The notes: generated from the sequence alone by a model not told the origin. A stretch of 34,932 bases of DNA from Litorivivens sp041625495 (GCF_041625495.1 NZ_JBFJTH010000020.1:1-34932); one strand, 5' to 3'; positions 24,868 to 33,361 are shown, numbered from the stretch's first letter. Numbers and translations are program-made.

Positions 24868-25518
24868 ATGACCATTCGCTGCTGGCATCTACCCTGGGCC
24901 ACTGCGCTGTTGCTTCTGGCTACCTTGCATACCAGCTTTGCCATAACCGGCTGGGAAGGCTTTATTAGCTGGTGCAATCCGTACTGGGCAGACTGCATCA
25001 GCATCAGCCACAGCGGCCGCCACGGCCTCGCCTACTTTGTCTTCAAAGGCGGCATGATCCCAGCCGCCGTTTTACTCTGGCTATTCTGGTACCTGAACAC
25101 ACACTGGCTGACAACTATCGGCCAACGACAAGCCGGCCTGATTGCCATTGCCAGCGTTGCCAGCCTGGCGCTACTGGTCTATACCCTTGTTCTAGGTCAT
25201 AGCGGCGACGGTTTTCGCACGCTACGCCGTTTCGGCGTCGTGCTCTTTTTTGGCCTCAATTTCGTCAACTTTGTGCTGTTAGCAAAAGCGCTTTTCCGCA
25301 GTCACCAGCCCCAGCTGGGGCGTGTACTCACCCGCGCCAGCGCCGTCACGCTTGGCGTTGCCCTTATCTCACTGCTACTGGATGCGCTGCTGGGAGACGC
25401 TTACGACCGGCTCGAAAATGCATTTGAGTGGTGGCTAAGCATGATGCTGACTGGCCTGCTCGTCTATGTTGGCCAGCTTTGGCAACACACGGATTTCCGG
25501 CTATACAGCCGCCGATGA
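24868..25518 (+). CDS. Six-helix membrane protein, function unknown (perhaps Frag1/DRAM/Sfk1-like)
   Basis: The 216-residue protein has about six hydrophobic segments: about 9-24, a loop with paired cysteines (WCNPYWADCISISHSGRHGL), then segments near 57-75, 89-110, 123-142, 154-172 and 185-202. The loop with Cys-x6-Cys and SISHSGRHG recalls the first extracellular loop of Frag1/DRAM/Sfk1 proteins, but I cannot confirm membership. The ATG at 24868 is preferred to an in-frame TTG at 24850. No ribosome site is visible, and a perfect -10 box sits six bases upstream (see separate entry). It follows the thioesterase gene by about 40 bases. Confidence 0.75.
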   Translation: MTIRCWHLPWATALLLLATLHTSFAITGWEGFISWCNPYWADCISISHSGRHGLAYFVFKGGMIPAAVLLWLFWYLNTHWLTTIGQRQAGLIAIASVASLALLVYTLVLGHSGDGFRTLRRFGVVLFFGLNFVNFVLLAKALFRSHQPQLGRVLTRASAVTLGVALISLLLDALLGDAYDRLENAFEWWLSMMLTGLLVYVGQLWQHTDFRLYSRR

Positions 25519-25564
25519 TCAGGGTCATCTCGTATTCACAGCTGGCCGACTAACCGCTATCATT

Positions 25565-25579
25565 TGTGAAAAATTCACA
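25565..25579. promoter_or_regulatory. CRP-like palindrome with a 5-bp spacer
   Basis: TGTGA-AAAAT-TCACA carries both CRP/Vfr half-sites exactly, but the spacer is five bases where CRP normally requires six. It lies 15 bases before the start codon of the coiled-coil gene. It may be the site of another palindrome-binding regulator or a weak CRP site. Confidence 0.35.
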
Positions 25580-25593
25580 CTCGGCATGTGCTA

Positions 25594-26451
25594 ATGGGTT
25601 TACTGGACGAACTACGAGAAAAAGCTGAGGAACAGCGTACGCAATCCGAGCGGCTTGCCGCGCTCGAAGCCGAACTCGCCGATTTCTACCGCGAAGAACT
25701 GCGGCCCCGGATGCACCAGGCCTACAACTTCTTTCAACAGCTGGTGGAGCACCTGAAAGAGGTCAACGAAGAATGCACCGCCGATTACGCGCTGCTACCT
25801 GAAGATGGCCAGGTCACCTGCCTGCAGAGCGACTACTCAATTATTATCGATAGCAGTGAAGAGCCCACGCAACTGGAACTGCGCTGCAAAGCCCACCTGC
25901 CCGAACCGATCGAATTTGACATAAAAGGCAAAGCCGAGGTGCTGCGACACTCCAAGCTACTCGACAAGTTCGACATGAAGTATGAACGCACCGACAGCAA
26001 AGACGCGCGCTTTGATCTGGCAAGTGCACGCTTCAAGGTCATTGGCCCCATTCCCATTCGCGTGGCAATCAAGGCCAACCTCGAAAACAAAAACCTTAGC
26101 GTCATTTTCAGGAATTTCGATGCTTCAGGCGTAAAATCGGCTCGCATTGTTCCCAGTAAATTCAACGACGATTTTCTCGATACGCTGGGTCGCTATATAC
26201 TGCGCCAGCCGGTCAATCTGTTTGGCGGCGAGTTATCCAAAGAAGCTCGCCGTAAATTGCGGGAAAAACTCGAGCTGCAGCGAGAAGAGGAAGCGCGTGA
26301 GCGGCGCGCACTCGAAGCCGAACGCGCCGCATTGGAAAAATTCGAATATGAAAATCGGACCTCAGTAAAACTTGCCCGTGCGGTCAGCTCCGCGACCGAC
26401 AAGCTTAAATCCCAGCTTGCACGCCTGAAAACACCGGGCAAATCAGACTAG
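25594..26451 (+). CDS. Hypothetical protein with terminal coiled coils
   Basis: I do not recognise this family. The protein has about 285 residues. An N-terminal charged coiled coil (LLDELREKAEEQRTQSERLA, about 3-60) is followed by a predicted beta-rich middle (about 65-190). That middle includes the SIIIDSSEEPTQLELRCKAH segment and the RFKVIGPIPIRVAIKANLEN strands. A long highly charged helix (about 205-265) rich in Glu, Arg and Lys ends in a basic tail. There is no signal peptide or membrane segment, so it is probably cytoplasmic. The frame is open from GTG 25588, but ATG 25594 is chosen. No ribosome site is evident. It ends 21 bases from the convergent DUF411 gene. Confidence 0.75.
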   Translation: MGLLDELREKAEEQRTQSERLAALEAELADFYREELRPRMHQAYNFFQQLVEHLKEVNEECTADYALLPEDGQVTCLQSDYSIIIDSSEEPTQLELRCKAHLPEPIEFDIKGKAEVLRHSKLLDKFDMKYERTDSKDARFDLASARFKVIGPIPIRVAIKANLENKNLSVIFRNFDASGVKSARIVPSKFNDDFLDTLGRYILRQPVNLFGGELSKEARRKLREKLELQREEEARERRALEAERAALEKFEYENRTSVKLARAVSSATDKLKSQLARLKTPGKSD

Positions 26452-26472
26452 GTATGCGCACAGAACAGCCTG

Positions 26473-27036
26473 TTATTGCTGATCGGCAGTGGCCACATGT
26501 CGAAAAACCTCAGTGCTGCCATCTTTCTTGAGCAATAAAACGTTGTAGGGGCTGAAGCGGTCTCCCACCTCCATTCCGGGGCTACCCACTGGCATGCCCG
26601 GCACCGCCAGGCCAATAGCGTCCTGGGGGGGTGACGCCAGAAAGTCGCGAATATCACGCGCTGGTATATGCCCTTCAAAAACATATCCCTGTTCTGATAC
26701 AGCGGTATGACAGGATTGAAACTGGGACGGTATGCCGCGTTCAAGCTTTACGACATCGAGGTTGTCCGGGTGATGCACTGCAGTGCTAAAACCTTCGCGC
26801 TGCATGTAATCCACCCATTCGCCACAGCAACCGCAGGTTGGGCTTTTGTATACCTGAAAGTCTGTCGCGGTAGCCGACGATTGCTGCGTTACCGGGTCTT
26901 GCGTCACCGTCGCTTCCTGCGCAGTCGCTGTCTCGCTCTGAGCGGGCGCATCGTCGCCGCCAGATCCCCCGCCGCCTCCACAGGCAGTTACGGTAGCCAG
27001 CAAAGCCATTACAATCAGACGCAAACACACCGCCAT
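26473..27036 (-). CDS. DUF411 domain metal-binding lipoprotein
   Basis: The 187-residue lipoprotein has a short signal with lipobox VTAC (Cys19) followed by a Gly run, so it is likely outer-membrane sorted. A Ser/Thr/Gln/Ala-rich linker precedes a DUF411 domain (about 58-180). The domain shows the family's thioredoxin-like SPTCGCCGEWVDYM, with C68, C70 and C71. C109-H110, H123 (GHIPA) and the Met-rich PGMPVGSPGMEVGDR complete the pattern of a copper-binding site. DUF411 proteins often travel with copper-resistance genes, but none are adjacent here. The ATG at 27036 has TAGGAG eight bases upstream; the frame continues upstream to 27069 without need. It is divergent from deaD. Confidence 0.9.
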   Translation of the reverse strand: MAVCLRLIVMALLATVTACGGGGGSGGDDAPAQSETATAQEATVTQDPVTQQSSATATDFQVYKSPTCGCCGEWVDYMQREGFSTAVHHPDNLDVVKLERGIPSQFQSCHTAVSEQGYVFEGHIPARDIRDFLASPPQDAIGLAVPGMPVGSPGMEVGDRFSPYNVLLLKKDGSTEVFRHVATADQQ

Positions 27037-27070
27037 ATCACTTTCTCCTAGCAAATACACAATCAGCATC

Positions 27071-27124
27071 CGCCACTTTATGGTGGCGAGTCAAGGACAT
27101 GGCGCAGAATTGTCTGGCCAGACA
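27071..27124. promoter_or_regulatory. Hairpin and 14-bp palindrome between DUF411 and deaD
   Basis: CGCCAC(TTTATG)GTGGCG occupies 27071-27088. TGTCTGGCCAGACA, a perfect 14-bp palindrome, occupies 27111-27124, some 92 bases before the deaD start and 75 before the DUF411 start. The second is a good operator candidate in this divergent 180-base gap. No regulator gene is adjacent. The frame of deaD is open across part of the gap, but without family similarity. Confidence 0.4.
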
Positions 27125-27216
27125 TGGTTATTTCGCGTACAATTTTCGCCCTTTTGCCCGCCCCGCCTACGGTTCTGTACAATGAACCCGTCAGCCCGAA
27201 CCACCAGGAAGAATTG

Positions 27217-28989
27217 ATGACCCAAACTGCCCCCGCCACTTTTGCGGACCTCGGCCTCCCCTCCAGCCTACTCGACGCGCTTGCTCAGGTTGGCTACGAA
27301 CAACCATCTCCCATTCAGGCTCAAGCCATTCCCAGCCTGCTTGAGGGTAAAGACCTGCTGGGCACAGCCCAAACCGGAACCGGCAAAACGGCGGCCTTTG
27401 CCCTGCCCGTGCTTGCTCAGATTAACGCTTCCGTCCGCAAGCCGCAGGCACTGATTCTGGCTCCCACACGAGAATTGGCGATTCAGGTGGCAGAAGCCTT
27501 TAAAACTTACGCCGCCAAATTGCCCGGCTTTCGCGTATTGCCTGTTTATGGCGGCCAGGGCATGGGCCAGCAGCTTAAAGCCCTGCGTGAAGGCGTACAC
27601 GTGATCGTAGGTACGCCCGGCCGAGTCATGGACCATCTGCGACGCGGCACACTATCGCTCGACGCACTAAAAACTGTCGTACTAGACGAAGCTGACGAGA
27701 TGCTGCGCATGGGCTTTATCGACGACGTCACCTGGATTCTCGATCAAACCCCCAAACAGCGCCAGGTTGCGCTGTTTTCAGCAACCATGCCACCGCCGAT
27801 TCGCAAAATAACTAAGCAGTATCTCAACGACCCCGTCACCGTGGCCATCGAGCCCGAGAAACGCGCCGTAGCCCGTATTGAGCAGTGGGCCTGGCAGGTA
27901 TCCGGAACCAATAAGCTCGACGCCCTGACGCGCATCCTCGAAGTGGAAGACTTCGACGGGGTGATCATGTTTGTACGCACCAAAAACCAAACGGTAGAGC
28001 TAGCGGAAAAACTCGAAGCCCGCGGTTATCGCACCGGCGCTATCAATGGTGACATGACCCAGCAGCTACGCGAACGCACCATCGAACACCTGAAAACTGA
28101 ACGCATTGATATTGTGGTCGCCACCGATGTGGCCGCGCGCGGCATAGACGTAAGCCGCGTGACCCACGTAATCAATTTCGACATTCCCTACGATGCCGAA
28201 GCCTACACCCACCGTATTGGTCGTACCGGCCGCGCCGGTCGCAGCGGCAAGGCCATCCTGTTTGTGGCGCCGCGCGAAAAACGCATGTTGAAAACCATTG
28301 AGCGCGTTACCGGACAAACTGTGAATTGGCTGGAACTGCCATCGCGCGAAGCGGTGAACCTGAAACGCATTGATCAGTTCAAGGACATCATCAGCAGTAC
28401 ACTGGAAAGTGAAGATCTGAGTTTCTTCACCGATCTGCTCGACAGCTATCTGGCCGATACCGGTGCGGACCCGGCCAGCGTGGCCGCAGCGCTGGCTTTT
28501 ATGGCCCAGAGCGAACGCCCCATTGTGCCGCCCCCCGCGCGCAAAGATGGCCGAGGTGAAGGCAAAGAACGCAGTGGCGACAGAGTGCTCCACGAGCCAA
28601 CCCTGGCGCCCGAAGACGTCGCCATGGAAACCTTCCGCCTGGCGGTAGGCAAGCAACACAACGTTGGCAAGGGCGACATCGTTGGTGCCATCGCTAATGA
28701 AGCCGGCATTGAAAACCGGTATATCGGGCGTATTCGTATCTTCCAGGATTACAGCCTGATCGATCTACCCGAGGGTATGCCCAACGACCTGCTGGCACAA
28801 CTGCGCAAAGTACGCGTGCGACAACAGCCGATGATGCTGGAGCGAGCTGGCGACGAAAAGCCGCGCAAAGGCAGCGGCCCCAAAAAGGGACCCAAGAAAC
28901 GCCCAGCCGCCGACAAGAAGAAATTTTCAGACAGCAAGGGCCAGGGAAAGCCCGCGGGCAAACCAGCTAAACGCAAAAACGATAATTAA
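27217..28989 (+). CDS. deaD: DEAD-box ATP-dependent RNA helicase, CsdA type
   Basis: This 590-residue DeaD/CsdA helicase unwinds RNA in cold adaptation, ribosome assembly and mRNA turnover. All motifs are present: Q motif (GYEQPSPIQAQAIP), I AQTGTGKT (51-58), Ia PTRELA, Ib TPGR, II DEAD (156-159), III SAT (187-189), V ATDVAARGID and VI HRIGRTGRAGR. A DbpA-type RNA-binding domain (FRLAVGKQHNVGKGDIVGAI onward, about 470-540) follows. A Lys/Pro/Gly-rich basic tail is typical of DeaD. The frame is open from 27124, but the ATG at 27217 has AGGAAG five bases upstream and gives the family N-terminus. E. coli deaD has a long regulatory leader; here the gap to the divergent gene is only 180 bases. Confidence 0.96.
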   Translation: MTQTAPATFADLGLPSSLLDALAQVGYEQPSPIQAQAIPSLLEGKDLLGTAQTGTGKTAAFALPVLAQINASVRKPQALILAPTRELAIQVAEAFKTYAAKLPGFRVLPVYGGQGMGQQLKALREGVHVIVGTPGRVMDHLRRGTLSLDALKTVVLDEADEMLRMGFIDDVTWILDQTPKQRQVALFSATMPPPIRKITKQYLNDPVTVAIEPEKRAVARIEQWAWQVSGTNKLDALTRILEVEDFDGVIMFVRTKNQTVELAEKLEARGYRTGAINGDMTQQLRERTIEHLKTERIDIVVATDVAARGIDVSRVTHVINFDIPYDAEAYTHRIGRTGRAGRSGKAILFVAPREKRMLKTIERVTGQTVNWLELPSREAVNLKRIDQFKDIISSTLESEDLSFFTDLLDSYLADTGADPASVAAALAFMAQSERPIVPPPARKDGRGEGKERSGDRVLHEPTLAPEDVAMETFRLAVGKQHNVGKGDIVGAIANEAGIENRYIGRIRIFQDYSLIDLPEGMPNDLLAQLRKVRVRQQPMMLERAGDEKPRKGSGPKKGPKKRPAADKKKFSDSKGQGKPAGKPAKRKNDN

Positions 28990-29002
28990 ACCCCAGAAGC
29001 CA

Positions 29003-29038
29003 GGCCTGCGCGTTCACGTTGTTACGTAACGGCAGGCC
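29003..29038. terminator. Hairpin between convergent deaD and acnA
   Basis: GGCCTGC (29003-29009) pairs with GCAGGCC (29032-29038). The loop itself contains CGTT/AACG and the palindrome GTTACGTAAC (29021-29030), so a longer cruciform-like structure can form. No T-tract on either strand. It occupies most of the 58-base gap and probably serves both 3' ends. Confidence 0.5.
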
Positions 29039-29047
29039 CCGCGACAG

Positions 29048-31690
29048 CTATGCATCGCTCTGCAGTTGATGCAGTACGTAATGCAAGATTCCGCCGTGAC
29101 GGAAGTAATCCATCTCACTAACCGTATCGATACGGCAACGCGCCAACGCTTCATGGCGATTGCCATCGTTGCGACTGACAATAATCTTAACCTTCATCCC
29201 CGGCTCAAGAATATCTTCCAGCGGAACAATATCGACGGTTTCGTCACCGTGTAACTGTAACATTTCACTATCGTTGTCCAACTGCAGCGGCAACACGCCC
29301 ATCCCAACCAGATTCGAGCGGTGAATGCGCTCAAAACTTTCCGCAATCACTGCCTTCACGCCCAGCAGGTTAGTGCCCTTTGCCGCCCAGTCCCGGCTGG
29401 AACCGGTGCCGTACTGTTCGCCGGCAAAGATCACCAGCGGTGTATTCTCCTCGCGGTATTTCATCGCCGCATCATAAATACTCATCTCTTCGCCCGCAGG
29501 CATAAAACGGGTGTAACCACCCTCCCGATCCACCATCTTGTTGCGTAGACGCACATTGGCAAAGGTTCCGCGCATCATCACTTCATGATTGCCTCGGCGG
29601 GAGCCGTACGAGTTGAAATCCTTGGGCTCCACGCCCTTCTCCCGCAGATATTTCCCGGCAGGGCTTTCTAGAGCGATGGCACCGGCTGGCGAAATATGGT
29701 CGGTAGTCACACTGTTACCCAGCAGCGCGAGAATCCGAGCGCTTTTCACCACGGGGAATTCCTGTAAGGGTTCACCCAAATCATCGAAGAAGGTCGGGCA
29801 GTGAATATAGGTAGACTCATCGTCCCAACCGTAGGTCTTACCGGACCCCGCATCCAGTGCCTTCCAGACATCAGTACCTTCAAATACACCAGCATAGGCA
29901 GACTGAAACATCTCTCCGTCGATGGATTTACGCACCGCCTGAATTTCGTCGTTACTGGGCCAGATATCCAACAGATACACCGGCTTGCCGTCTGCATCCT
30001 GGCCTAGCGGCTCAGAATGCAGATCGATTACCGTAGTGCCCGCCAGCGCATAGGCCACCACCAGCGGCGGTGATGCAAGCCAGGCAGCACGTACATTGTT
30101 GTGGATACGCCCCTCAAAATTACGGTTACCGGACAGCACCGCACTCACCACCGCATGCTGGTCGGCGATCGCTTTGTCGATAGCCTCAGGCAGCGGTCCC
30201 GAGTTGCCGATACAGGTGGTACAGCCATAGCCGACCAGATTGAAGCCCAAGGCATCCAGATCCACTTGCAAACCGCTTTGCGCAAAATAATCACTTACCA
30301 CTTTGGAGCCCGGCGCCAGCGACGTTTTCACCCAGGGCTTCACCTTCAGCCCACGCTTGTTAGCCGCTCTGGCCATCAACCCTGCGGCCAGCATGACATC
30401 CGGGTTAGAGGTATTGGTACAGGAGGTAATCGCCGCAATAACGACCGCACCCTCGGGCATGGTAAAGCCCATTTCCGGCACGGGTATTTCGTCATTTTCG
30501 CGACGGTCAAATTCGTGAATACACTCGGTAATGGCCGATTTTAAGCCGCTCAGTGTAACCCGATCCTGCGGTCGCTTCGGTCCGGCCAAGCTCGGCTCCA
30601 CCGTGCCCAGATCCAAGGTGAGCTCCGCGCTGAACACCAGCTCGGCATCATCGTCCCGCCACAGGTTCTGCGCCTTGCTGTAGTCTTCCACCAACTGCAA
30701 CGTCGCCTCATCGCGGCCAGTAAGACGCAGATACTCGATCACTTTTTCATCCACGGGAAAGAAACCGCAGGTCGCGCCAAATTCCGGTGTCATGTTGGCA
30801 ATGGTCGCGCGATCCGTTACCGCCAAATCTGCTAAGCCGGGACCGTGAAATTCTACAAACTTGCCCACCACACCGTGCTTGCGCAACATTTCCACCACCG
30901 TGAGCACCAGATCGGTAGCGGTCACACCTGCCTTGAGCTTTCCGGTCAATGCCACACCGATGACTTCCGGCAATAGCATTGATACCGGCTGCCCCAACAG
31001 TGCAGCCTCGGCTTCGATTCCGCCCACACCCCAGCCGAGCACGCCCAAACCGTTGATCATGGGCGTGTGGCTGTCAGTCCCCACCAGCGTATCGGGATAC
31101 GCTTCGCGAACACCGTCAGCATCACGCTGCCATACAACTTTGCCCAAGTATTCGAGGTTAACCTGGTGGCAGATACCGGTACCCGGCGGTACCACCTGAA
31201 AGTTTTTAAAGGCCTGCTTGCCCCACTTCAGAAACCGGTAGCGCTCACCATTGCGCTCCATCTCCAGCTTCACGTTATCGTTGAATGCTCGCGCTGAGGC
31301 ATAGTGATCCACGCTGACAGAGTGATCTATTACCAGATCCACAGGGACTTGCGGGCTAATCACCGACACATCACCACCGCGCCGGGCAACGGCCTCACGC
31401 ATCGCCGCCAAATCAACTATGGCAGGCACACCAGTGAAATCCTGCATCAACACCCGCGCTGGTGAGAAGTTGATATCGGCACCCTGCTGGGGTTTGTCTA
31501 CCCAATTGAGAAAAGCATCAATATCGCTTTGGCTGGCGGACTGATTAAAGAAACGCAGCTGGTTCTCCAGCAGCACCTTAAGCGAATTGGGTAGGCGCTT
31601 GTAGCGCGCGTCACCCAGCTTTTCGAAAGCGTAGTAACGGTAGCTCTCATTACTGGACTGCAGGCTGGCGCTGAAAGGTTTTTTGCTCAT
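29048..31690 (-). CDS. acnA: Aconitate hydratase A
   Basis: This is the 880-residue AcnA/IRP1-type aconitase, which converts citrate to isocitrate in the TCA cycle. The [4Fe-4S] ligands are C424 (ITSCTNTSNPD) and C490/C493 (GYGCTTCIGNSGPL). IDHSVSVDHY (121-130), GTDSHTPMINGLGVLGWGVGG and the C-terminal swivel domain with YGSRRGNHEVMMRGTFAN and GTGSSRDWAAKGT are intact. Length and N-terminus match E. coli AcnA (about 890). The ATG at 31690 has GGGAG seven bases upstream. It converges with deaD and diverges from a methyltransferase gene. No prpB/prpC/prpF genes are adjacent, so the 2-methylcitrate-linked AcnD is less likely. The enzyme is oxidant-sensitive, which is worth noting beside the decayed catalase/SOD pair about 1.3 kb upstream. 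Confidence 0.96.
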   Translation of the reverse strand: MSKKPFSASLQSSNESYRYYAFEKLGDARYKRLPNSLKVLLENQLRFFNQSASQSDIDAFLNWVDKPQQGADINFSPARVLMQDFTGVPAIVDLAAMREAVARRGGDVSVISPQVPVDLVIDHSVSVDHYASARAFNDNVKLEMERNGERYRFLKWGKQAFKNFQVVPPGTGICHQVNLEYLGKVVWQRDADGVREAYPDTLVGTDSHTPMINGLGVLGWGVGGIEAEAALLGQPVSMLLPEVIGVALTGKLKAGVTATDLVLTVVEMLRKHGVVGKFVEFHGPGLADLAVTDRATIANMTPEFGATCGFFPVDEKVIEYLRLTGRDEATLQLVEDYSKAQNLWRDDDAELVFSAELTLDLGTVEPSLAGPKRPQDRVTLSGLKSAITECIHEFDRRENDEIPVPEMGFTMPEGAVVIAAITSCTNTSNPDVMLAAGLMARAANKRGLKVKPWVKTSLAPGSKVVSDYFAQSGLQVDLDALGFNLVGYGCTTCIGNSGPLPEAIDKAIADQHAVVSAVLSGNRNFEGRIHNNVRAAWLASPPLVVAYALAGTTVIDLHSEPLGQDADGKPVYLLDIWPSNDEIQAVRKSIDGEMFQSAYAGVFEGTDVWKALDAGSGKTYGWDDESTYIHCPTFFDDLGEPLQEFPVVKSARILALLGNSVTTDHISPAGAIALESPAGKYLREKGVEPKDFNSYGSRRGNHEVMMRGTFANVRLRNKMVDREGGYTRFMPAGEEMSIYDAAMKYREENTPLVIFAGEQYGTGSSRDWAAKGTNLLGVKAVIAESFERIHRSNLVGMGVLPLQLDNDSEMLQLHGDETVDIVPLEDILEPGMKVKIIVSRNDGNRHEALARCRIDTVSEMDYFRHGGILHYVLHQLQSDA

Positions 31691-31775
31691 CCGTAAACTC
31701 CCGCTATGACAGACAAATGAAATGGCTGGTAATCCGTATTGACCAATATAGGCTACAGCACCTTATACGTATTGC

Positions 31776-31790
31776 AAAACCTGCGGTTTT
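31776..31790. promoter_or_regulatory. Palindrome in the acnA/methyltransferase divergent gap
   Basis: AAAACC-TGC-GGTTTT is a perfect 6-bp inverted repeat in the 173-base gap 31691-31863, about 86 bases from the acnA start and 74 from the methyltransferase start. It may be an operator. Spacing does not fit the IscR type 2 pattern as I recall it. No convincing promoter pair was found, and the gap contains no gene. Confidence 0.35.
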
Positions 31791-31863
31791 CACACCAAAA
31801 AATTGCCTACCGAGCGCCTCGCCCGGCTGTTAGAATGCGCCCTTTACCGGCTCATGCAAATTA

Positions 31864-33030
31864 ATGGCTCACTATCGGACGCAGTTTCTGGCACTCGACG
31901 CCCTGCTCCACAGTCACAGTGACTACTGGCAATGCCAGCCCTTTGTCAGCACACCGCCCTGGGCGGATGACGTGGCTTTTCTGGACAAGGTCGGTGACGA
32001 TGCCATCGCCGACGCGCAAGCTAACGATGACGCACTGCTTGAGCTGTTTCATCGTCATTTTCCAACCCTGTGCAATAACATATCGCGGCTTACTGACATT
32101 GCGCAGTTTGAACCTGCTCAAACGACACCTGCACCGCGTTTTGTCCCAGGAAGAAAATGGCAGCAGATTGAACGCTTTGCCCTGGCACTGAGCCCGCTAT
32201 ACCAACCGACACTGGAGTGGTGTTGTGGCAAAGGCCATCTGAGCCGCTACCTGTATCAACTGAGCCAGCGCGAGGCCCGCGGGCTGGAAATCGACACTGC
32301 GCTTATCGAGGCCGGCAATCAGCTCGCCCAACAGGAGCTCAAACCGGTCCGTCTAAAAAAAATGGATGTGCTCGATGCTTCAGCCCGTTCAGAAATAGCA
32401 CCCGACGACCATGTGGTAGCCCTGCACGCCTGCGGTGGTCTGCACCGCAAACTGCTTACTGACGCAACCCAACAACGCGCCCAGCGGATCAGCTATTCTC
32501 CCTGCTGCTATCACAAGTTTCAGGTAGACTTCAGACCACTCTCCACGCTGGCACAGAACAGCGCACTGACCCTACAACTTGCCGATCTGCGCACCGCCGT
32601 GCGGCAAAGCACCACCGCCGGTCGCGCCGAGCGGCAGCGCCACCAGCAACAACAATGCTGGCGACTCGGATTTGACGCGCTTCAGCGCGAACTGCGCCAC
32701 AGTGACACCTATCTGCCCACGCCGCCAGTGCCGACAAAAGCTCTGAAGGGCAACTTTTCCGACTACTGCAAATTACTGGCCGCACATAAGGGCTTAACCC
32801 TGCCGCCCGGACTGGACTTCGCCGGCTACGAGAAACGCGGAACCGAGCGCTATCATAGCGTTAGTCGTCAGGAACTGATGCGTGCGTTGTTCCGACGACC
32901 GCTGGAACTCTGGTTGCTGCTGGATCAGGTTCTTTATCTACAGGAGTCCGGCTACTGCTGCACAGTAAGACGCTTCTGTCCGCCACACATGACACCGCGC
33001 AACTTGCTGATCGATGCGCACCTGGCTTAG
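31864..33030 (+). CDS. SAM-dependent methyltransferase, METTL25/RRNAD1-like
   Basis: The 388-residue protein has a central methyltransferase domain of the type shared with eukaryotic METTL25 and related proteins. Motif I is TLEWCCGKGHLSRYL, followed by GLEIDTALIEAGNQLA, then DDHVVALHACGGLHRKLL and the characteristic YSPCCYHKF. The N-terminal 100 residues and C-terminal 120 residues are helical and not assigned. Bacterial members act on unknown substrates, perhaps RNA or a protein. The ATG at 31864 is the first in the frame and has no ribosome site. Its TAG stop (33028-33030) overlaps the TAA of the decayed superoxide dismutase on the other strand. Conserved Cys and His near the YSPCCYHK motif might bind metal, though this is speculative. 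Confidence 0.85.
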   Translation: MAHYRTQFLALDALLHSHSDYWQCQPFVSTPPWADDVAFLDKVGDDAIADAQANDDALLELFHRHFPTLCNNISRLTDIAQFEPAQTTPAPRFVPGRKWQQIERFALALSPLYQPTLEWCCGKGHLSRYLYQLSQREARGLEIDTALIEAGNQLAQQELKPVRLKKMDVLDASARSEIAPDDHVVALHACGGLHRKLLTDATQQRAQRISYSPCCYHKFQVDFRPLSTLAQNSALTLQLADLRTAVRQSTTAGRAERQRHQQQQCWRLGFDALQRELRHSDTYLPTPPVPTKALKGNFSDYCKLLAAHKGLTLPPGLDFAGYEKRGTERYHSVSRQELMRALFRRPLELWLLLDQVLYLQESGYCCTVRRFCPPHMTPRNLLIDAHLA

Positions 33031-33323
33031 GTAGCATCGCTTTGGGTATCCGTTGTTAGCAAAGGTTGAATAACACCACAGGCAATCCGCTTGCCCGTAT
33101 CGCCGGAGGCTTGTGACCTGAGGTTATCCGCCTTCTGTTGGATGATGACCACTTTGCCTTCAATTGAGGTTTCGCCAGTTAACGCCATCGAATCTGACAT
33201 AAGAGCGGTCTACAAGCCGACTTCTTTGCCTGTCAGATTACCCAAATCGCCAGCATGGTGTTTGTCATCGGTTGGAGCACCATATTTGCGATTTGTACAG
33301 GTAGTAGCGTGACCTCGCAAATG
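33027..33323 (-). pseudogene. sodC: Decayed Cu/Zn superoxide dismutase remnant
   Basis: The minus strand preserves the C-terminal half of a Cu/Zn superoxide dismutase, a periplasmic enzyme that removes superoxide. Reading from 33314: a damaged metal-site region (GHATTCTNRKYGAPTDD), then KHHAGDLGNLTGKEVGL, then an in-frame TAG. In the same frame follow ALTGETSIEGKVVI and, after a short stretch, ASGDTGKRIACGVI, which is the family's end signature. About five to ten residues are missing around the stop. The N-terminal half (signal peptide, HGFHIHE copper site) is absent. The remnant ends with a TAA at 33027-33029, overlapping the methyltransferase stop. Loss of the copper site and the stop make activity impossible. 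It faces the catalase remnant head to head. Confidence 0.85.
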
Positions 33324-33361
33324 CTGAATTACATTTCCGGCAAATCGACTGGAGAAATTCC

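Noticed and set aside
27124..27216. An extended DeaD N-terminus from the ATG at 27124.
   Set aside because: The family N-terminus and a good ribosome site are at 27217; the upstream codons show no similarity.
28066..28659. A 197-codon minus-strand frame inside deaD.
   Set aside because: Antisense to helicase motifs V and VI, which fix the coding strand. The long frame is a by-product of codon usage.
33091..33312. A 73-codon plus-strand frame in the gap before the aldolase gene.
   Set aside because: It lies opposite the superoxide dismutase remnant, which shows clear family signatures on the minus strand.
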